A stretch of DNA of 12,273 nucleotides from Mytilinidion resinicola (lineage: Eukaryota > Ascomycota > Dothideomycetes > Mytilinidiales > Mytilinidiaceae). This document shows, piece by piece, positions 8,010 to 12,273 of the stretch. A program made the position numbers and the translations under genes. Under the pieces are notes generated by a model that saw nothing but the letters and a program-made list of their open reading frames with translations, made no database searches and was not told the origin of the DNA. Location of the stretch: contig NW_022985439.1 in NCBI RefSeq assembly GCF_010093595.1, positions 404,222 through 416,494 of the forward strand, read 5' to 3'. Every line of letters begins with the position of its first letter. The stretch's first letter is position 1.

Positions 8010-10122
8010 ATGGAACTTAACAGCATCACCACAGACAATGACGTTCCCAATCCCCAGAAGTCTCTTGGCTACACGATTACTGAGATTTATTCAAGACATA
8101 TCTGGGTCCTCTGCTCCGCTATGTCCATACTGACGTCGAAGTACCTCTTAGTGGATCTCAATCTTCACTACCCGATTCATCTTCTCGTCGCTCAATTAGC
8201 TGCTCCCACGGCAGTAGCTTTTGTGTATCAGTCACCTAGACATCAGCCTTTTCTCTCCCTATATCAACAATGGACAATCCCGCATCGGGCCTTACTCGTC
8301 GCTTCGACTTGCCTGAGGGCACTCTCATTGCCGTTCACCATTCAAGCAATTCTGCACTTTCGCAACATATCTACGCTGTCAATGCTTCCTGTAACAAAAC
8401 ACTTCTTCCCACCATTCGGATCAAGCTAATTCTAGATAGTGCTTGTCGTGTTTCGCCGAACGCGCGACAACCCATATCGTCAATCCATACACCCGCACCC
8501 GAAGCGAGTTCATTCGGACAACCTTCCTTGCCGTATCTTGTGGCTGCATAATATACGGAGAATATCGACTTACCATGAAGGGGCTTCTATTCGCCATACC
8601 AGCTGCAATTTTCTTCGGCATCTCTAGCTCGCTCAAACGGATCTTGAATGCCTCCTCTAGCGCCGGACTTCATCCGATTCCGGAGAGGAAGCTATTCTAC
8701 TGCGTCGCGCTTGTCTTGACAGCCATTTGGGCTTTCTTTGAAGAATCCACGCCAAAGATACTTTTCGAACTACATCTCGGATACACTACTTTTCTCTTAG
8801 CTAACATATTCTCTTCTACGGCGGCGATGGCATTTGGATGTTCGGTCTTGTTTCCTCAGGATACATCGAAACAGCATGAAATTACGTTGTCCAGTCATAC
8901 ATATGCGCGCGGCCATTTCAGGGCACTTCTGATCTTGACTGGAGTAGTAGGATGTGGATCAGCGGTTATGCTACGTCGGTCCTACACCACGGTCTTTCAG
9001 CTCTTCGCATTCTTCGCTGCAATCATATGCATTGAGCACGACGATATACTTAAATCATGTCGCCATTTTGGAAGAGATGCGTACCAAGGGAGCTTATTTC
9101 TTCCATCGCTGCCTGAAATCGACTCTGAGCGCTGCCCCAGCACTCCCGCCTCGAATCCACCGCATGCAGCCCGCTTTACCAGGCCTCAGAAGACGTCCAA
9201 TCGCGCCTTAATCAATTTTGTTTCCTCCACCTTGCTAGTAGGAAGTATCTGGGTGGCCTTCACTGTTATCAACTTCTCAGAGAGCTTGCTCACCCATCAA
9301 GGGCCGGTAAATGCAGCGCCAGTTCTCGACCTTGCCTATACTACTCCCGTGTCTACGGAGATTGTGATTAGTATGTACAAGGAGCCAGTGGATTCCATTA
9401 CCTCCTTAGTGTCGACTCTTCGTAAACTCCCAAGTCTATCAAACTCCCGTGTACACATATACACCAAAGACAAGGACGGCGACATCTCTGCGATTCGACA
9501 CCAGACGGGTGCCCACAGCGTAACACGGCTCCGTAATGTCGGTCGCGAGGGCGAGACCTATCTATATCACATTCTCTCCCAGTGGGATTCACTCTCGCGC
9601 CACACTCTTTTCATCCAAGGCTCAGTCCATAATCAACGGGATTTCTTCAGCCGCGTGCATAATTTCTTCGACCCAGACCGCACGGGCATGTTGAACTTGG
9701 GGTTCTCAGGCCATCTATGTAAATGTGGCAACTGCGGCGATGAATGGGATTGGAAGGACACCGCTAAGCTCATACCTCAGCTTTTCTCTCGTGTCTACAA
9801 CTCATCGGCGTGCTCAGACGTTTTGCTCAGCTACAAGGGACAATTTATTGCGTCTGCAAAGCGTATTCGGGGGCTAAACAGGGCTGTCTATGAAGAACTT
9901 CAAGCTGCGCTTGTAGACGAGCGCAGCTGGGCGCATCAAGAGAAATTTCTCGATGGGCGCCAGGATTCAATGAGCGCGCCTGACCTTGGATACACGCTAG
10001 AGAGGCTGTGGAATGTTCTTCTTCAATGCTCGGACCTGGCCGTAGCTTGGAAATGTCCCTCTTTATTGAGTGGGAAAAGATGGGGAGGGAGTATGCGGGA
10101 TTGCCAGTGCCTTGATAATTGA
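8010..10122 (+). CDS. Drug/metabolite-transporter-like membrane domain fused to DUF3431 (2 exons, 687 aa)
   Basis: Exon 1 is 8010-8390 and exon 2 is 8440-10122. The 49-bp phase-0 intron has GTAACA, a GCTAAT branch point and GATAG; without splicing the two halves are out of frame. Residues ~29-360 show about nine hydrophobic segments with DMT (nucleotide-sugar/triose-phosphate transporter-like) character, for example SKYLLVDLNLHYPIHLLVAQ and GLLFAIPAAIFFGISSSLKR. A Pro-rich linker follows, then another membrane segment near 384-406 (FVSSTLLVGSIWVAFTVI). From about 435 comes a full DUF3431 domain: EIVISMYKEP, NVGREGETYLYHI, LFIQGSVHNQ, CKCGNCGDEWDW, LERLWNVLLQCSD and a closing CQCLD. DUF3431 is a fungal family of unknown function, usually on the lumenal or outer side after a single membrane anchor. 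The ATG at 8010 sits in cgccATGg. The fusion suggests a carrier coupled to a lumenal enzyme or binding domain, but substrate and reaction cannot be read from the sequence. A gene-model merge is unlikely because exon 2 is continuous. Confidence 0.8.
8391..8439 (+). other. Spliceosomal intron of the transporter-DUF3431 gene
   Basis: The intron is 49 bp, from GTAACA to GATAG with a GCTAAT branch point about 14 bases before its end. It contains an in-frame stop (TAA at 8427-8429), so retention would truncate the protein to about 139 residues within the third membrane segment region. Confidence 0.7.
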
Positions 10123-10403
10123 AGTGGTGGTAATCTGCGACTAGGCGGAGGTTGATATCACGTATCCATGCACCAAAGGTTGATTTTCGTAAATCAGTTA
10201 CGAGAGAGAGACTTTCGTGTTACCTAGGTTTAAGGAGAAAGGAGGGAGTGATTCTACGAGCTTCTCGACTTCTTGCACGGGTTGGCAGCGCGGCCGCAGA
10301 TGCCATGTGGAATCCACCTGGCTCAGTCATAGCTGGAGTCAGCATACGAACTGTTGTGAAGACAGAGTCCTGTAGCAACCAACGGTGAATCCAGTCCAGA
10401 TCG

Positions 10404-10691
10404 TTGTTAATTGACTTAGGCTGGGAAGACTGGTCTTCGGGAACGACGATAGCTTCGGTAACTGTTAGTGCGGTCTCGGATATCACATTCACGCCTTCGG
10501 TCACTCAGACCTCTTCAATTGTTGCGATTCTGACTACCTCTGACTGGTCTACGACTCCTGCACCGAGTACTTCCGCGACCCTTCTGGCAGCGCCGATCAG
10601 CACCGGAAGTATTGCGGCACGTGTCATAGATCGACAAGCCCTGGGAGCGCTTGTGGGAGGGACTGTGGCTGCATTAGTGATTGCGGTGTGA
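10404..10691 (+). pseudogene. Ser/Thr-rich stalk with hydrophobic C-terminus (fragment)
   Basis: This frame, 95 residues without an ATG, is rich in Ser, Thr, Ala and Val: TIASVTVSAVSD, TPSVTQTSS, WSTTPAPSTSATLLAAP, then a short hydrophobic tail ALGALVGGTVAALVIAV at the stop. Fungal cell-wall proteins have such O-glycosylated stalks, followed either by a GPI-type hydrophobic tail or a membrane helix, and both readings are open. The same frame continues upstream of a TGA at 10386-10388 for nearly 80 codons (MWNPPGSVIAGVSIRTVV near its end). A decayed gene broken by that stop is therefore possible, as is a missing 5' exon. The transposon insertion begins only 33 bases after the stop codon. I do not recognise the family. 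Confidence 0.3.
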
Positions 10692-10715
10692 CTGGGAGAC
10701 ACAGCTCATGAAGAC

Positions 10716-10723
10716 ATGACGAA
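10716..10723. repeat. Target site duplication, left copy (ATGACGAA)
   Basis: ATGACGAA directly precedes the GGGCGC end of the transposon and recurs exactly at 11593-11600 after the other end. A perfect 8-bp duplication fits Mutator-like or hAT-type insertion. Confidence 0.85.
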
Positions 10724-10769
10724 GGGCGCTAGTACCTGTACACCCCCTTTTTAGTAAACGTACACCCCC
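10724..10769 (+). repeat. Left terminal inverted repeat (46 bp)
   Basis: Read inward this copy matches the right end (11547-11592) at 45 of 46 positions; the one difference is in a C/T run. The word GTACACCCCC recurs at 10738, 10760 and 10783 with 22-23 bp spacing, as expected of repeated transposase-binding sites. Confidence 0.9.
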
Positions 10770-10921
10770 CTTTCTAGTAAATGTACACCCCCCCTCTCGT
10801 CTAATCTTCTGATTGGCTGGAACGGCTCGGAGCTTCGTCTGGAGCTCTATTATCACGTGCATCCGCACGTGTAGCTTCGCCGATTCGTGCAGCCGTTATT
10901 CATCCTTTCCGATTTGTGTAG

Positions 10922-10984
10922 CCTCACATACGAGCTCACGTACGAGCTCACGTAGTCTAAGTATAAGTCTAAGTCTAAGTATAG
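10922..10984. repeat. Short tandem words inside the transposon
   Basis: A block of gagctcacgtac-type words (acgagctcacgta, period 12) is followed by four copies of a six-base gtctaa/gtataa pattern. It lies in non-coding DNA of the element, beyond the AT-hook frame, and is probably slippage-derived. Confidence 0.5.
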
Positions 10985-11075
10985 AATAGAAGTTATATTA
11001 TAGAAGTGCCTACGTGCCTACAAGCATGCCAAACCTGTCGAAACCTCACCTTATTACGGCTCCTTTGCATCGAGC

Positions 11076-11385
11076 CTAGCCCCCCTGCACCACCGCCTGC
11101 GCCTGCTCAATATCTCGATCAATTTCCGCCTCAATATCCTCATCATATGCCGCAAGCTGACGTAGGAGCTCCTTACGGCTAAGCTTCTGAGGATGAGGCT
11201 GAGGATGAGGCTGAACACTATCTTGCCTCTGAGCTTGTGGCTTTTTCCGTGGTACCTTATCCTTCGCACCAACCGGGCGGCCACGCTTTTTCCCTGTAGG
11301 AGCAGCTGTAGGTGTGCGCTTATAGAGCAATATGCGCTTCCTCCGCTGTAGGGTAGTACGCCAGCCGTGGTGGCTGGAGGGACAT
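11076..11385 (-). pseudogene. Internally deleted transposase gene (N-terminal stub plus AT-hook C-terminus)
   Basis: The frame from ATG 11385 reads MSLQPPRLAYYPTAEEAHIA and stops after one more residue at TAA 11322-11320, where the homologous element has CAA. Directly downstream, in another frame, is a basic C-terminal segment, TAAPTGKKRGRPVGAKDK with RKK after it: an AT-hook-type RGRP core. A Gln/His/Pro stretch and a helical acidic end (LSRKELLRQLAAYDEDIEAE) follow, closing at 11076. The catalytic middle of the transposase is gone. The TAC AGC TGC block at the join corresponds to sequence just before the minisatellite of the second element. Confidence 0.7.
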
Positions 11386-11546
11386 GGTGAGTGTATTGTG
11401 GAGGTGGAGGAAGAGGCGGTGATTGCTGGTGTTGAGAGTCGCATTTACAAAAGCATTCCAAGTTACTACGCGAGCTAAGCGAACGAATCGGAGGCCCTAG
11501 CCGGGCCTCCAAGCCAATAGGAAGGTGGTGAAACGACAAGGGTTTA

Positions 11547-11592
11547 GGGGGTGTACGTTTACTAAAAGGGGGGTGTACAGGTACTAGCGCCC
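11547..11592 (-). repeat. Right terminal inverted repeat (46 bp)
   Basis: This is the reverse complement of the left end with one mismatch. It carries two copies of the GTACACCCCC word, versus three at the left end, and lacks the ctcgtctaatcttctgattgg subterminal block found at the left end. Confidence 0.9.
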
Positions 11593-11600
11593 ATGACGAA
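11593..11600. repeat. Target site duplication, right copy (ATGACGAA)
   Basis: Exact second copy of the 8 bases found at 10716-10723, immediately outside the right inverted repeat. Confidence 0.85.
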
Positions 11601-11887
11601 GGCCTGATTATTTTCTTGAAAAATGAAAAGTGAACTATTGAAACAACCTAGCATCAAACAAGGGGGTTAGTACTGGTACACCCCCTTTTCGTAGCCGTAC
11701 ACCCCCATTTTCAGTACACGCACACCCCCCCCCCATCTCGTCTGATCTTCTGATTGGCTCGGATTACTGCTCCGGAGCCTCCGATTCGCTCGCTTAACTT
11801 GCTCACTAATTCCAAATGCTCTCTCCAAATGCGGCCTTAATCGCAATCAATTACATCCTCTTCCTCTCCCTCTACAATACACTCACT

Positions 11888-12079
11888 ATGGCCCTCCAGC
11901 CACCACGGCTGGCGTACTACGCTACAACAGAGGAAGCGCATATTGCTCTACAAGCGCACGCATCAGCGCAGGGCTACGGCCTAGCAAAATACCGTAGTAA
12001 ACCAGACAGAGTGGACATACGAGCATACCTCCAGGACGCATGCCGACAGCTCCGCCGCCAGCACCGCCTATTTCTGTAG
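11888..12079 (+). pseudogene. Truncated FAR1/MULE-like transposase N-terminus
   Basis: From the ATG at 11888 the product reads MALQPPRLAYYATTEEAHIA followed by LQAHASAQGYGLAKYRSKPD. The pattern of an aromatic residue, EEA-x-x-ALQ-x-HA-x-x-QGY and a basic YRSK resembles the FAR1-type DNA-binding N-terminus of fungal Mutator-like transposases. After the RSKPDRV stretch the similarity to that pattern ends and the frame stops at 12077-12079. A different frame, open from 12001 to the window end, carries a Pro/Ala-rich segment (PTAPPPAPPISVVPRPAP) corresponding to a later part of the protein. This copy thus also has an internal deletion with a frame change. No DDE catalytic region is present. Confidence 0.6.
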
Positions 12080-12273
12080 TCCCTCGTCCAGCTCCTATTG
12101 CTCGGAATGCCTATCAGTCGACAGCTACACCGGTTGATCTTTCTCGTATTGATCCAGCCTTTCTTAGGCCTACAGCTGCACCTACGGCAGCACCTACGGC
12201 AGCGCATACGGCAGCGCATACAGCAGCGCATACAGCAGCGCATACAGCAGCGCATACAGCAGCGCATACAGCA
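12001..12273 (+). pseudogene. Later part of the transposase frame, open at window end
   Basis: No stop occurs from the TAA at 11998-12000 to the end of the window. The segment reads VDLSRIDPAFLRPTAAPTAA and then repeated TAAH. The PTAAPT motif is the one that precedes the AT-hook GKKRGRP in the first element, so the AT-hook region is expected just beyond the window. The frame differs from that of the N-terminal stub at 11888. Confidence 0.5.
12178..12273 (+). repeat. 12-bp coding minisatellite (8 units, continues past window)
   Basis: The unit is gcgcatacagca with variants gcacctacggca (first two copies) and gcgcatacggca (third). Eight full units run to the last base. Read in the transposase frame each unit encodes Ala-Pro-Thr-Ala or Ala-His-Thr-Ala. 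The later copies are identical, which indicates recent expansion from the 3' side. Confidence 0.9.

Larger units (their letters stand above)
10724..11592. mobile_element. Non-autonomous DNA transposon (Mutator-like), 869 bp, complete
   Basis: The element is bounded by inverted repeats, GGGCGCTAGTACCTGTACAC inward from both ends, and an exact 8-bp duplication ATGACGAA. Inside, on the minus strand, are the first 21 codons of a transposase-like gene (ATG at 11385) and a C-terminal AT-hook segment, joined out of frame. Its 5' leader and start codons are clearly homologous to those of the neighbouring element at 11662. It is therefore an internally deleted derivative needing a transposase from elsewhere. 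The near-identical ends and intact duplication point to a recent insertion. Assignment to Mutator-like elements rests on the duplication length and the FAR1-like N-terminus of the relative; hAT is the alternative. Confidence 0.85.
11662..12273 (+). mobile_element. Second related Mutator-like element, 5' part only
   Basis: It begins GGGGGTTAGTACTGGTACAC, matching the end of the first element at most positions, with GTACACCCCC-type words at 11676, 11697 and 11720. The subterminal block ctcgtctgatcttctgattgg is shared with the left end of the first element. The stretch from gcctccgattcgctcgctta to the ATG at 11888 is shared with its right end, read in reverse. The two elements are therefore inverted relative to each other with their 5' ends facing. 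The far end, and with it the target duplication partner (expected TCAAACAA), lies outside the window. Confidence 0.75.

Noticed and set aside
10220..10504. Minus-strand frame of 94 codons
   Set aside because: Antisense to the Ser/Thr-rich fragment, no domain features and a repetitive valine-rich start that mirrors the other strand.
10738..10800. Spaced GTACACCCCC repeats considered as a CRISPR-like or telomeric array
   Set aside because: Only three units at 22-23 bp, without unique spacers, lying inside a transposon end and mirrored at the other end; they are subterminal transposase-site repeats.
11974..12267. Minus-strand frame with repeated Met-Arg-Cys-Cys
   Set aside because: It is only the reverse reading of the 12-bp minisatellite and transposase remnant.

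Overview
The window reads as an accessory, transposon-rich stretch of a filamentous ascomycete genome (Pezizomycotina; a Dothideomycete is a reasonable guess, not proven). Support comes from short introns (47-64 bp) with GTATGT, GTGAGT or GTAAGT donors and CTAAC/CTAAT/CTGAC branch points, a very AT-rich TpA-laden block of the kind left by repeat-induced point mutation (RIP), a DUF3431 protein, and small secreted proteins beside DNA transposons.

Layout. 1-1045: AT-rich, RIP-like block with no genes. 1061-1735 (+): C-terminal stub of a USP-type deubiquitinase, cut at the AT-rich border. 2347-3627 (-): three-exon WD40 propeller protein of 384 aa. 3917-4535 (-): three-exon cysteine-rich secreted protein of 172 aa. 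4536-6361: 1.8 kb divergent intergenic stretch. 6362-7020 (+): two-exon secreted protein of 203 aa with six cysteines and a Kex2-cuttable tail carrying two copies of an IVYD-type peptide. 8010-10122 (+): two-exon protein of 687 aa fusing a drug/metabolite-transporter-like membrane domain to DUF3431. 10404-10691 (+): Ser/Thr-rich, hydrophobic-ended fragment without a start. 10724-11592: complete non-autonomous DNA transposon with 46-bp inverted repeats (45/46 matching) and a perfect 8-bp target duplication. 11662-12273: a second, related element in opposite orientation, running off the window and carrying a 12-bp coding minisatellite.

The multi-exon models were built by hand from splice signals and reading-frame phase. 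In each case the chosen junctions restore one continuous frame, and in the WD40 gene both junctions regenerate repeat-consensus sequence. No metabolic pathway is apparent. The coherent theme is a secretory, membrane and effector-like gene set in a transposon- and RIP-affected compartment. The two most unusual items are the transporter-DUF3431 fusion and the secreted precursor with the Kex2-bounded repeat tail. The matched pair of transposon derivatives shows how the small element arose by internal deletion.
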